This document shows, piece after piece, positions 31,734 through 46,695 of a stretch of DNA of 64,000 nucleotides. A model generated the notes under the pieces. It was given only the letters and a program-made list of their open reading frames with translations. It ran no database searches and had not been told where the DNA came from. The DNA comes from Pseudo-nitzschia pungens. Lineage: Eukaryota; Bacillariophyta; Bacillariophyceae; Bacillariales; Bacillariaceae. The DNA is taken from NCBI GenBank assembly GCA_037355855.1, contig CM074759.1:2976001-3040000 (forward strand), read 5' to 3'. A program made the translations under genes and the position numbers. Numbering within the stretch: position 1 is the first letter of the stretch; each line of letters opens with the position of its first letter.

Positions 31734-31881
31734 TGGAAGTTTTTTTTTCCTCTCAAAACAACATACGTAAGTTACCGTATCGTACGGTACAAGATCTTGG
31801 CGTCTCTCATCTCGGTCTCGAAACTCTCATACCGGTTCGAAAGTCTGTATCGGCAATCATCGAACAAGTTGAAAGATAGTC
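31734..31881 (+). promoter_or_regulatory. Promoter / 5' UTR of the prolyl-tRNA synthetase
   Basis: The only 148 bp between the Copia target duplication and the start codon. It contains a T-run (31740-31750) and a palindromic 'taccgtatcgtacggta'. No TATA box is evident. An in-frame TGA lies 12 bases before ATG 31882, which supports that start. Confidence 0.45.
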
Positions 31882-35071
<3,190 letters not shown>

Positions 35072-36039
35072 TTTCTACATAAAACACCTTCAAAAACGCA
35101 CCAAACTTTTGCTACAGCGGGAACTAGTCAGTTTTCTCTTGCAGTTGCAACTGTCATCCTTCAGCATTTGGTTTGAAAAAAGTGGTGCGTTGACGTTCTT
35201 TTTTTCTTTGTCACGTGAACATGCTGTCATTCCATTTTATGGTTGCCTGTAGAAAATGTACCAATGTCTGCACTTACCAAAAAGGATCAATTTTTTGGAA
35301 TTTGGCAACAAAACAGCTAACTAAGAGAGGCCAAAGTACTGGATGTATGTCACTGATTTCAACAGGGGTTGTTGCTAAAAGTCAGTTTATAGTGTTAATG
35401 AATGAGTTGTAACTTGCGTTGAGGAAGTTTCTGTTGCTGGGGGGAGGTATTTGGTCAGATAGTAAGGCAACACGCTATCACTAAAATGTGATCCACTGTA
35501 GTTTTTGATGGGTACTGTGTTGATACCCATACATAATACAACTAAAAGCATGAGTTCTAGAAAACATGTAGAAATGTTACAGGGGCAATTGGCACGTTCA
35601 AAGGAGCTTATTCTCACACTCATGTACCACATGATGTGTAGGACTTCAAAAATATTTCGCCAAGTCGTCACAATACTGCCCAGGTACTGGTATGTACAGA
35701 TAGTAGTAGAACTGCAGGTACAGGTAGTAATAGACCAAGAAAACAATGAACGTACCTTAGCAGCAACAACAGGGGTACTTCCCCTAGCCAACAAAACAAA
35801 CAGCAATGATCAAGGCAATGGCTTCGGACCTGGATATGACACAAGCTTACTAGTACTAGTAATGAAATACCCTGTGTACTGTCCTGATAGACAGCATGTA
35901 TCTCCAGATGTGATTGCTAGATATAGGTAGCAGAGCTCATGTTTGTTTAGATGTTCTCATGGAGCTAGTAGTACAGTAAAAATACATGAAATCCTGCTAG
36001 TAATACTACTAGTAGTAACATGCATACCACCATTGGCAT
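35072..36039. other. Intergenic, no feature recognised
   Basis: About 970 bp downstream of the synthetase. Open frames on both strands (for example 35387-35806 minus) are short, low in similarity to anything I know and lack domain signatures. A poly(A) signal could not be fixed. Confidence 0.5.
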
Positions 36040-36044
36040 CATGC

Positions 36045-36826
36045 TGTAACACTCTAGGGTAGAAATTAGATGGAGTGGTACGCGATAGATGTATTTTAAA
36101 GATGAAAGGTTAATAAATTCTTGGTGTGATTAAAGAAATTGTGATTAAAGAAATTGTGAATGGTTGAATACTTTACGAGATGGGACTGATTTCTTGAGTA
36201 TAGAATGAATGAGCAATCGAAGATTATCAGCAAGTCATAAGACTCTTGATATTTATCTTGATACTTGAATATCCAATCAGTATTGAACTGTATGTGTATA
36301 TATACTGAACATACATACATGAATACCACATATATTGGAGTACATGCGGGATTCAATAATCATTTAGAGACTTTCGTAGGATCGTAACATTAACATGTTA
36401 CATAGTTCTCCAATGATTAAGTGAAGTTCGTATGTGGTGCAATACAATATCGATGGAAATGAGATATGCTTGTTCGGAGAACCGGTTGAAGATGTTATGG
36501 TCTAGAGTAGAAATTTCGGAGTGGTATGAAAAATTGTGACTACTACGTAATCGTTAACTCTTTTGAGAGAGTATTTCAGTTTTCGTGTGAACGTTTGAAT
36601 ATACACGAGCGTGCCTTGCTACTATTATTTGAATATTGGCACACATGCATTGCTCGGCTGTCCGGCTTACAGTTTGAATTCAATTCAAACACCGGTCAGT
36701 ATGCAGCGCCGGGGGGCTTGCATGTGGGATTCGGTTAATTATTTAATCGTGACTGCTAGCTACGCTAGCCCGTCACACAGTAATCATTTAGAGACTTTCG
36801 TAGGATTGTAACGTTAACATGTTACA
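36045..36826 (-). mobile_element. Miniature LTR element (TRIM-like), duplication CATGC
   Basis: Two LTR-like ends (36045-36402, and about 36493-36826) enclose only about 90 bp, flanked by CATGC at 36040-36044 and 36827-36831. The left LTR and the internal piece ('gttcggagaaccggttgaag') match the 3' end of element C2 in reverse complement. The right LTR is a mosaic: its middle resembles the Gypsy-B LTR ('catgtgggattcggttaatt') and its end resembles C-type LTRs. No coding capacity. Confidence 0.75.
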
Positions 36827-36985
36827 CATGCCCACACTAGTACAGTGCTATACTACTACTAATAATAAGAGATTATTATTGGTATATCTAAACAGTATCT
36901 GACACCTCTCTTAACAATGTGCGTGCAGTTTTAATCCTTATGCAGTTTTAATCCTTACGATCCCTTTCTCTGACACACTATTGTA
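36780..36985. repeat. Segmental repeat, first copy
   Basis: About 200 bp from 'taatcatttagagactttcg' to 'ctttctctgacacac' recur at 37368-37560 with small differences. The unit spans the right end of the miniature LTR element and its flank, so it is a local duplication, not a transposition. Confidence 0.75.
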
Positions 36986-37074
36986 AGTGCTAATCCACGC
37001 GTCGAACCCAGCGAAACCCTTCTACGTTATTCGCTGCTCGCTTCTCGCTGCTTGCTGCTCCCCTGTATATTGAC

Positions 37075-37370
37075 GCTTGCTGCATATCAAGTGTTTTTGT
37101 TGTAGATTGACGCGTTGCTGCTGCTGTCCCCTGTATTATCGACGCGTTGCTGCTGCTGTCCCTGTATTATCGACGCGTTGCTGCTTGCTGTCCCCCCTGT
37201 ATTATCAACGCGTTGCTTGCTGCTTGCTGCTTGCTGTCCCCCCTGTATTATCGACGCGTTGCTTGCTGCTTGCTGTCCCCCCTGTATTATTGACGTGTTG
37301 GTTGCTGTTTGCTGCTTGCTGTCCCCCCTGTATTATCGACGCGTTGGTTGCTGCTTGCTGCTGCTTAATC
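37075..37370. repeat. Minisatellite 'gctgtcccccctgtattatc', first block
   Basis: Units of roughly 30-50 bp combine 'ttgctgcttgct', 'gtcccccctgtattatcga' and 'cgcg'. The protein-like frames (LLLAVPPVLSTRC repeats) exist only because the repeat lacks stops. Confidence 0.8.
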
Positions 37371-37560
37371 ATTTAGAGACTTTCGTAGGATTGTAACGTT
37401 AACATGTTACACATGCCCACACTAGTACAGTGCTATACTAATAATAATAATAAGAGATTATTATTGGTATATCTAAACAGTATCTGACACCTCTCTTAAC
37501 GATTCGCGTGCACTTTTAATCGTTACGATCCCTTTCTCTGACACAATATCGTAAGTGCTT
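37368..37560. repeat. Segmental repeat, second copy
   Basis: Matches 36780-36985, including the LTR end 'taacatgttaca' and the CATGC flank. It sits after the first minisatellite block. Confidence 0.75.
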
Positions 37561-37729
37561 GAGAATAATTATTAACCAATCAAATTCAACCATAATATGC
37601 GCGATCGCACGCCCTCGAGGTGCTTATGAGAAGAATACTTTCAAAGAAACAAACTTTCTGACACAGAAACAAACTCTTTATGTATTAAGAAACAAACAAC
37701 TCTCTATGTAGTAAGAAACAAACACTGTT

Positions 37730-39420
37730 TAAAAAGAAACGACGACGACGACAACAACAACAACCACAACAAGTACAGCAGCTAAAGACACCCATTACCC
37801 TCAACAAAAACACTCCCCTTTGTCTCCAGCAAGCAAACCTCCAACAAACAAGAAGGGAAACGCAAAAAAACGCCGCAACGGAACGCAGCACCGTAACGCA
37901 GCACCGTAACGCCGCAACGAAACGCCGCAACGAAACGCCGCAACGAAACGAAAGAGACAAAACAAAAGAGACAAAACACACACTACTAGTACTATGTAAC
38001 TTGTAAGAAACATGCAAATCGTCATCTACTAATTGTTTGTGGAACGTTCAACGTTAAAGTGTTTGAAGAATTTGGTTGTTGTTTTTGTCTTGCATGACCT
38101 GCTGTTGTTGTCGTGGTCTTGCAAACCGCGGATTCCGTGTCTGTGGACGAAACGATTTAGCCTTCTGGAGATGGATGTGGATGCGTCACCTCTGCGCAAG
38201 GGTGTCTCTTTACAGTACATAATCCAAGCGTTGGACCTTGCAAAACCCTGTCCCCCTTGTATATCAACGCATTGCTGCTTGCTGTTTGCTGTCTATCGAC
38301 ACTTTGCTGTTGCTTGCTGTCCCCTGTATATCGACCATCAAAGTGTTTGAAGTACTGTATATCGACGTGTTGCTGCTGCTTGCTACTCCCTGTATTATCG
38401 ACGCTGCTGCTTGCTGTCCCCCCTGTACTATCAATGCGTTGCTGGTGTTTGTTGCTCCTCCCCTGTATTATCGACGCTTTGCTGCTATTTGCTGCTTGCT
38501 ATTCCCCCCCTTACTGTATCGCCTTTATCTTGGCTGCGCTGGGGTATCTCTCTACAGTACATAATCCACGCGTCAAACCCAGCAAAACTCCTGTAGGTTA
38601 TTCGCTGCTGCTTGCTGTCCCCCCTGTATTATCGACGCTATGTTGCTGCTCTTTGCTGTATCGATTTTATCTTGGCTGCGCTAGGGTATCTCTCTACAGT
38701 TCAATAACAACGTGTCGGACCTAGCAAAACCCCATATGTTATTCGCCCCTCGCTGTTTGCTGTCCCCTGTTATTCGCTGCTTGCTGCTCCCATGTATACT
38801 TTCGCTGCGTTGCTGCTTGATGTCCCCCCTGTAATATCGACGCGTTGGTTGCTGCTTGCTGCTTGTTGTCCCCCCTGTATTATCGACGCGTTGCTGCTTG
38901 CTGCCCCCCCCCCTGTATTATTGACGCGTTGCTTGCTGCTTGCTGTCCCCCCATGTATTATCGACGCATTGCTTGCTGCTTGCTGTCCCCCCTGTATTAT
39001 CGAAGCGTTGCTGCTTGCTGCTGCTTGCTGTCCCCCCTGTATTATTGACGCGTTGCTGCTTGCTGTCCCCCCTGTATTATCGACGCGTTGGTTGCTGTTT
39101 GCTGCTTGCTGTCCCCCCTGTATTATTGACGCGTTGCTTGCTGCTTGCTGTCCCCCCTGTATTATCGACGCGTTGCTTGCTGTTTGCTGCTTGCTGTCCC
39201 CCCTGTATTATTGACGCGTTGCTTGCTGCTTGCTGTCCCCCCAACGTCGATTGATAGAAGCAGCAGCAGCAGGAAGGTTGATCCTGTTTTGGATGTTTGC
39301 TTGCTGGAGACAAAGGGGAGTGTTTTTGTTGAGGGTAATGGGTGTTTTTAGCTGCTGTACTTGTTGTGGTTGTTGTTGTTGTTGTTGTTGTCGTCGTTTC
39401 GAAATTTAAATTTATGTGTT
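37730..39420. mobile_element. Inverted-repeat region enclosing the minisatellite
   Basis: An arm at about 37740-37850 (GAC/AAC repeats, 'cccattaccctcaac', 'cctttgtctccagcaagcaa') is repeated in reverse complement at about 39290-39405. The arms enclose about 1.4 kb that is mostly minisatellite. This is foldback- or MITE-like architecture, but outer ends and a target duplication were not found. Confidence 0.5.
38240..39245. repeat. Minisatellite, second and third blocks
   Basis: The same unit as at 37075-37370 continues in about 25 irregular copies (densest 38815-39245), interrupted near 38530-38620 and 38660-38790 by a unit with 'ggtatctctctacagt'. All long frames here are repeat artefacts. 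Confidence 0.8.
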
Positions 39421-39801
39421 TGTTCTTTTTGTTGCTTCGAAGTTTATGTGTTTGCTATTTTTGTTGCTGTTTGCCCACCCCCCCCGGTGGAGTTGTAGTA
39501 CCGTACAAACAGTGTTTGTTTCTAGAGTGAATAGTTTGTTTCTTGTGTGTCCTAACTCTGAACTCGCGCATGCCCTTGGTTCTTCTTCTTGTCTCTTATC
39601 AAAACACTAAGATTACTTCTTACGAAATAAGAAGTCCCTATTAACTCGTACTAATTATACGCTGATACAGTAATCAATAAGTGTACTTATTAATTGAAGG
39701 AGTATTGATCAGATATTATTAAATACTGCTTTTGTAAAGCGCGCACGCGCATGTATCTGACACAGCACGAAAGTATCTGACCCACGAACGTTTTTTGGTA
39801 A
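39421..39801. other. Unannotated AT-rich spacer
   Basis: Downstream of the inverted-repeat arm; includes 'tatctgacaca' and 'tatctgaccca' motifs also seen near 36890 and 37480. No gene recognised. Confidence 0.45.
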
Positions 39802-40220
39802 ATATTATGTATTTAAATAACTTTAATCACCAAAGGTGAAACTAAATTACTCAGTCTGTAACCAGACTTTAATGTCGCCTCCATCAGAGAGTCAGGACCC
39901 CAAGTGGCAGAACGACAAATTTTCAAACAAACCTTGAACATCAAGCAGGGAAAAAGACAAACAAGTCCCACAAAATAGGGACTTGAGAGAAAGGGAGATG
40001 GGATGATATTGGGATTCAAACCAGTATCAAAAGGGATGGGACAGGATAAGAAGCAGGAACAGAAGACAAAACCAAGGTACAAAGTGTAATCAACCCTGAG
40101 GTCCAATAAGCCAGGCTCTGAGGAGAGCAGCCTCTCGTTGGAATGGCTGCACTGGTTGGACAGGCGCTGCATACTGCTTCCTGGCAAGGTGGATGGTTGC
40201 AAGCCACTGCCTCTTGGCAG
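39802..40220 (-). mobile_element. 5'-truncated LINE 3' end
   Basis: Reverse complement of the long-LINE 3' end. It carries the last ~90 bp of ORF2 (the GCCAAGAGGCAGTGGC side) at the right and the 3' UTR with 'agtctggttacagactgag' at the left. It is cut off at 40220, where 'tacagtgctatactac' starts, a phrase also present near 36838 and 37425. Dead on arrival. Confidence 0.82.
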
Positions 40221-40332
40221 TACAGTGCTATACTACAGGGCAATAAGATGCTGTCACAAATAATACAGAGCTGAGCTCCCACTTCTTTAATTCTTATCTC
40301 CTTTAAATTAAGCACCCTATCATGCCCTCTCT
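40221..40332. repeat. Dispersed repeat flanking A2
   Basis: About 70 bp, 'agctgagctcccac' through 'caccctatcatgccctctc', match 62727-62800 in reverse complement. No coding potential. Confidence 0.5.
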
Positions 40333-40337
40333 ATACT

Positions 40338-40522
40338 TGCCATACCCCGGGTCTACTAGTGAATAAAGTAGTGATATGCAAATTGTGAGCCCTATTGGTT
40401 AGTCTATTTGCTACAGTTCTAAGAGCCCTCCGAATCAGCGATTCTGTCGGCTCGCTGATTCTTTTATCCTTATCCTTAATCCAGTCCCGAGTGGACTCGT
40501 GACTGTATTTTGGTGCACGGCA
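40338..40522 (-). repeat. A2 3' LTR (185 bp)
   Basis: TGCCATACCCC...GTGCACGGCA. The adjacent minus-strand purine tract is ATGGAGGAGTA. Confidence 0.92.
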
Positions 40523-40540
40523 TACTCCTCCATGGTACTG

Positions 40541-43500
40541 TTACGATTTAATAGGATCCCTGCAATAATAGGGGTGTACTCTCCTAATGTTAACCCGATC
40601 GGTTACAAAGGGAGCAGTTTCAATAGTTACAGTTCCATTGTTATGGGCCTTGATCACCTTGTAAGGTCCTTGTCGTGGGAAGGATAGTTTCGGAACAATG
40701 CCCTTCCTTTCCAGGGTGACATAGTCTCCTTCCTTGTAGACATGGGGAATCCTCTTCTGATTCTCCCGGATATTACTCTTGTGGATACTCTTTTGTTTCC
40801 TTGCTTGGATTGCTTCCCAATCCACTGGAAAGTTCACAGGCATGAACATATCCCGTCCGAACACCAGTTGTGCTGGGGAATACCCCAGAGTTGTATGGAT
40901 GGCGCTTCGGATAGCATAGGCCGCCTTGGTAGTGAACTCCTCAAAGGGGTCCTTCTCGTGGAGGTCTCTTTGTTCCAGGTTAAAGGACAATAGGCAGTCC
41001 TTTAACACCTGGTGGATTCTCTCCAGCACTGAGTTGGATTGTGGGTTCCAGGCGCCACTGGGTTTTCTTTTCATCCCCATGTTGTCACAGAGCTCTTGGA
41101 ACTCTGCTTTGAACTCACTTCCACCATCGAATCCGATTTCTTTTGGTCGAGGATATCTTGCTAGCCAGGTACTATCCAACAATCGTTGAGTTTCTGCTGC
41201 ATTTGGCGAGTCCTTCAGGTGAGCCAGTTCAAACCATCCGGTCACTGGGTCCACCATGGTGAGGACATGGATGTGGTAGTCTTTACCATTTTTGTTGTGG
41301 ACAGTTGCAGGTCCCCAGAGGTCCACATTGACCCTCTGCCATTTGGTGACTTCCACTGCTTTCTCCGGTAGTAGTCCATACTTCTTCCGGCCACTCTTTT
41401 TGAACATCTGGCACGTGTGACAGTGTTTACAGAGATCCTGAACGTCCTTTCGTAGGCCTTTCCAGGTGAACACCAAGCGTATGCTCTGTTCCATTCTCTT
41501 TTCTCCGGGATGGACCAACATGCTGTGGTACCATTCCATGACTCTGTCCTTGAGTTTGTCGGGAATCAGAATCTTTCCTTCTTTGTGGATTAGGTTGTAA
41601 CCTTCCACCATTTTGGTGGTTAGTCGATTGTCTTTTTCCAGAGCACTCATGATTCCTGTGTCCTTTTGTTGGTAGAACTGAATCATGTCCGGGGCAAGTG
41701 GGAATGCACTATTGCCCTGGAATTCTTCCGGCGCTTCTCCAAGCGGGAATAGGAGTTGCCGGAGGTGCTCTTCCTCATCCGCGTAGGTGAGGGGCTTATT
41801 TGGTGGTAGCCATTCCACCGTATCTGCTGGGTCATCCGTAATATCCAGTCGTGATAGTGCATCTGCTGCATCGTTGTCTTTGCCAGCCACATGCTTGACT
41901 ACCGGGTGGAACTCCTCCATGAGGAGTCTCCACCGGACCATCCTTTGGGTGGGCATCTGCTGATAGAGCAGGTTAAGGTGGTCTGTGTGAATAATCACAT
42001 CTTGTCCTCGTAGGATTCCTTCGAATGCCTTCAGGCCTTCTACTATGCCCAGGAGTTCTTTTTCTCCAACAGTGTAGTTGAGCTGCGCCGAGTTCAGCTT
42101 CCGGGTGTAGAAACCAAGGGGCTTGCCATCTTGGCATACAGTTGCTCCCAGTTGCCTATCGCTGGCGTCTGAGTAGAGATGAAATGGTTTCGTAAAGTCC
42201 GGGAATGCAAGCGTAGCTTCATCTGCGAGCATCCTCTTCGCCTCCATGAAAGCTTTCTGCTCTGCTGGACCCCAATACCAGTTCATTTTGCCCTTCTTCC
42301 CTGCTAGTTTGTTCAGAGGGGCCAGGATGTGGGAGCGGCGCTTCCACATGTCCCTGTAAAAGTTTACCATTCCAAGAAACATCTTGAGTTGCTTGGTGTT
42401 CTTGGGGGCTTCTAGCCGCTGCATCGCCTCCAGTTTCTTTGGCTGGGGCTGAATGCCTTCTGTTGTTAACAGAAATCCCAGATATTCCACTTCTTTTTGC
42501 ATGAAAAAGGATTTTCTGAGGTTGGCTTGGAAGCCAGCATCGTCCAGTCTCTGTAGAACTGTATCTATTTTGCTGAGGTGATCCTGTTCGGATTCCCCTT
42601 CTCGCTGGATGATGAGAATATCATCAATATAGACCAGCACATAGTCCAGGTCACCGAGTAGGTTCATCATGACGGATTGGAAGATATCCGGTGCGCATGC
42701 GATTCCCATTGCCAGTCTCTTGTAGGCATACTTCCCCCATGGTAAAATGGTAGAGCAAATCTTTTGGCTCTCCTTGCAAATGGGGATGGTATAGTATCCT
42801 TGGGACAAGTCCAGTGCCGTAGCTGATTTGAACTTTTGTAGTCTCTGGATTGTTTCCCCTATTCGTGGTAGTGGGAACGGTTTTCGTTGGATGGCTGCGT
42901 TCATCTTCCGAAAGTCAGTTAGGACGCGAATGTCCCCTGTCTTCTTCGGTTGGCAAAACGTGGGAGATGCCCATGGTGAATCATCATCATGGGGGAGTTT
43001 TTCCAGCACCCCGATGTCACAGAGCCTGGTGATCTCCTTTCGTAAGGCTTGTTCAAAGGCATGGGGTACAGAATAGTACCGCTGCCGGACCAGGTTTGAC
43101 CCCTGGTTGAAGTTCAATGGACACCGGTTTTATATTTTTCAGAAGACCCAATCCTCCTCCAAAGAGTGTTGGAAATTTCTTTAGTGTTTTCTTCAAGGCT
43201 TCCTTGGACGCGTTTGTAATCTCCAGGTCATTGACCATAGCGTCTATATCGACTTTGGAGTAGTCTGCATCCAGAATTTTGGCTTGCCTTTCTTCCTCCT
43301 GTTGGAGGATTGGACTCTGTGTGTTGGCAAAGAATACTGCCTCACATTTGTCCGGGTTCGAGAGCTCCCCCATTCCCTTCATGGGGATGGAGTCGCCCTG
43401 CCATTCAATTGTTCGGGAGCTGTATTTTATATCCAGTCCGAGTTGTGCCATTAGATCGGATCCTATGATCATGTCATAGGGCACTTCCTCATGGTGGTGA

Positions 43501-43808
43501 TATTCATCCACTTGGAAGGTCCATTTGATGGTCTTGGAGTTTGAAAATTCTATCAGCCTTAGTCCCACTGAAGCCGCAGACTTGGTTCTGAACTTGCCCC
43601 CATATGTGTTGTAGGTGACAGATCTTCGGTCTCGGTTCGTTAGTTGACTTCGGTCGACAAAGTGCCTTAGTATGATGGATTTGGAGCACCCGGAGTCGAG
43701 TAGGCCCCGGAGCATCCTCCCCCTTCCCTTGTGGTCCAATACCTCCACACAGACGTCTGCGAATCGGTTGATTACTCGCGGTCCGGTGTGGATGGTATCA
43801 GAAGCCAT
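40541..43808 (-). pseudogene. A2 pol, one frameshift between protease and RT
   Basis: The protease part (43808 down to about 43090) has LLDSGCSKSIIL. An extra A near 43087 ('ggaccaggtttgacc' where A1 has 'ggaccggttt') shifts the frame. The rest, RT (VYIDDILII), RNase H (HLYSDASDRQLGA) and integrase (VDLWGP, GFDGGSEF, VLERIH), is open to 40541. All catalytic motifs are retained, so a single-base error or mutation is the only lesion seen. Confidence 0.88.
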
Positions 43809-45249
43809 TCAGTTGTGGGATCCTTTCTTTTTAAAGGTCTTTCTGTACTTTCTTCTGTACTCTTTGAGTTCCCGTTCGGAGATGTCGATCTCGTCATCGG
43901 AGACTTCGTGGTCAGCTTGGGCCGTGGCCAGTACATAAGAGTACTCGTGGTTCGATAGGTTCCTTCCCCAGTGGGGTTTGGAGTGTTGCTCAGTGTCTGA
44001 GTCTTGTTCTTTTGCCACAAAGTGCTCCTTGAGCAGGTTGATGGTTTCCCGGTCGAACTTCCCCTTCTTGTGGGGACCACCGGTTAGTTTCCAGCATTTG
44101 CCGGCATGGACCTTGCCACAGGTCTTGCATAGCTGTTTGTTGCTGTTGTCCACAGGGCGCTTCTTTTTGCCAGGGGATTTCCCGTGGTGGGTTCCTCCCC
44201 CAGATGCGGCCTTGGGGGTCTTCTTGGTGACACCGGTCTGCTTTTCGAGGTCGGTGATGCGTTGTTGCATTACTGTTTCCTTCCGGATGGTGATTTCCAG
44301 GTTTTCGAGCTTGTCGATAGTGGTGTTAAAGGAGTGGGTGTAGAGGTCCCAACTGATGTGCTCCAGCTTCTCGCGTTGGGAGTGGGTCATGTTGGAATCC
44401 AAGATTTCCTTCATTTCTCCTTGGGTGAAACTTCTTGGTGTTTCCATTTGGTCACTGCCACATTCCCAGAGGCATTCTGGGAGGTAGCTTTGGAGTTCGG
44501 CCATTCGATTGGCCCAGGCTCTAATGCCATGTTTGAGGTCCACGCGCATGCCTCGCATGAATCGGCGGAGGACGATATACTGAGCGCTTGCCGTGTTGGT
44601 CATTGCCAAAGATTTTGAGCTTGAGGGCATGCATGCATTCCTCGATGACATCCTTTCTGTACTCCTGGGATTGGTAGTACTGGGTGAGGGCGCTTGCGAC
44701 CTTTTTCTTTGGGATTGGAGACTCGAGGTTGTCGGTCTCCGATTCTTTGTCCGATCTCGCCGTGGCTGTGTCGGTTTTGTCGGCGTTTGGAGATTTCTCC
44801 TTTGCCGTCTCCTTGGAGGCTCCCTTGGGAGTTTCGGTGGCGTCTTGCCCCATTGATAGCAGGATGTTTGCTTGGTCCCTTTGCGCGATCTCTTGGATCT
44901 TGTTCTGTACGTGTCTGGTGTGATGGACCTTGTGGGTTGGTTCGGCCAAGTAGGTCCGAGCGAGCGTTCGCTGGACAAGTCCGAGTGCCTCAGTAGAGAG
45001 AATTCTCTGTAGAACCTCCAATTTCTGGTCTCCGTGGAGTTTGTCATTGCCAGCAATTTTCTGGTCAAAGTCTCTCTTCCAGATAAGGAAGAGTTCTGGT
45101 CTTTCAGTACCATTGAGAACCTTCAGGTAGTCGCTGAATGCGATTCCACCTTGTTCGCTGTCTACATTCATCTTTACGGTGGTGGCGTCTTCCGGCCAGT
45201 CCTCCCGTGTGATGTTGAAAGGTTTCAGTTTGGTTCCTTTGGTCGCCAT
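43809..45249 (-). pseudogene. A2 gag, one frameshift
   Basis: The start is ATG 45249 (MATKGTKLKPFNITRED). The frame is correct to about 44590 (LKIFGNDQHGK), then shifts; the C-terminal half (RRFMRGMRVDLKHGIR onward) ends at 43809 with TGA directly before the pol ATG. The zinc knuckle CKTCGKVHAGKC has the same short spacing as in the other copies. Confidence 0.85.
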
Positions 45250-45994
45250 GGTGGTTTAATCAGTTGTTTATTAAGTTACTTTAGTTACACTATTTCTGTT
45301 ATTTCACTGCTTGTGGTGAGACTGAGCAAAAAGTGATTGCTCAGTTCCTCCAGTTTTTCTTGCTGGATTTTCATTGCTCTCGTGATAACTCGTGTTGTAA
45401 CTGATTCTCCCCCTGGTTTGTCCAGTGGTGGGAGTTGTTTCTCTCTTTAGTTCCCGGGAATCCTGTGGTTCTCCGGAGTTGTTTCTGTTTTTATTTCGTG
45501 GGATTCGATTCCCGTGGTTCTCCGGCTTTGCTTCCCTATTAAGCAATCACCGGGCCGGTCCCACTTCCCGTTTCCCGTGGGATTGGTGGTGTTTAGGTAT
45601 TCATTATATACCTTTCCGGATATCCGTATACTTCGGTTTTGGTTGGCATCCCCTATTCGGTCTGTCCATCCACTCAGTGTTGGTCCAATTAGTCCACTCA
45701 CTGGATTATGTGTCACTTTTTCAGTGTGTGTTTTCGAATTTTTCGATTACATGCTGTTGTCGACCATGGTCCTGTTCAGGTACTTAGGTGTCTCTGTTGC
45801 TGCTGTTGCTCCCTTCTTTGGGCGCCAACAGTTGCTGGGGTCGGTCTTCCTTGTGCTGCAGACACTGGATATCCTTCTCCCTGTTTTGCTTCTCTGCGCC
45901 TCCATTTTTGGCAGTCTTTCGGTCCCGTCGGCGCCTTGGTCGATCGGTACCTTTCTGCTCATGGTCATCAGCGCTCAGCTTGATTTTAAAATCA

Positions 45995-46179
45995 TGCCAT
46001 ACCCCGGGTCTACTAGTGAATAAAGTAGTGATATGCAAATTGTGAGCCCTATTGGTTAGTCTATTTGCTACAGTTCTAAGAGCCCTCCGAATCAGCGATT
46101 CTGTCGGCTCGCTGATTCTTTTGTCCTTATCCTTAATCCAGTCCCGAGTGGACTCGTGACTGTATTTTGGTGCACGGCA
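45995..46179 (-). repeat. A2 5' LTR (185 bp)
   Basis: Same as 40338-40522 except one base (CTTTTG versus CTTTTA). Followed by ATACT. Confidence 0.92.
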
Positions 46180-46184
46180 ATACT

Positions 46185-46695
46185 GATACTATTGTACCTC
46201 TCATGCCTTGGGTCAGGTGTACCCTTAGGTGTCCCCAGTAGGAAGGGTACGGCACGTACCCTTGGGGGGTACGGGGGGGCGTGCATGAATTCCAGTACTC
46301 ATGCCACGTAAAAAAGAAGATCTAATCAAATAGTATCTAATTTACATACAATTCTACGTCGGTGATTGTACTCGTAAAGCTTACTCGTAATAAGGTTACA
46401 ATGCACGCCACTCACTTGCATGGTACCGTACAAGAAGGTACACCACTTACTTTTGTCTACCATTTCTACGTACTGTACTCTCAATTAATACTGTAGTAAT
46501 TATGTGCCATTTTTATTCACTTATTTACGTACCCATACAGAAAAAACGATCCAGGGTACTTGTACCCTTGTACCCCGAACGAACAAACAGAAAAATTGAT
46601 CATTAACAACCTACTAGTTAGACATGAAATAAGCTATTCTAATCAAATGGAAGCCTTCCAGGACTTTGGAAAAGACTATCGCACTCCGTCCTGAG
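46185..46695. other. Unannotated, GTACCC-rich
   Basis: Several 'gtaccc' and 'gggtac' motifs at 46195-46290 and 46540-46580. Nothing coding recognised. Confidence 0.45.

Larger units (their letters stand above)
40338..46179 (-). mobile_element. Gypsy-A copy A2, full length, two frameshifts
   Basis: 5842-bp minus-strand element with 185-bp LTRs (40338-40522 and 45995-46179) differing by one base by eye, and duplication ATACT at 40333-40337 and 46180-46184. It has the same layout as A1, but its LTRs are a distinct subtype (TAGTGAATAAAGTAG). Gag and pol each carry one single-base shift. The palindrome TGATTTTAAAATCA abuts the 5' LTR at 45981-45994. Confidence 0.92.

Noticed and set aside
35387..35806. 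139-residue minus-strand open frame downstream of the synthetase
   Set aside because: No domain, odd composition, overlapped by an equally long frame on the other strand; probably chance.
37077..39254. Frames coding repeated LLLAVPPVLSTRC-like peptides
   Set aside because: All derive from a minisatellite whose unit lacks stops; no start context, no non-repetitive domain.
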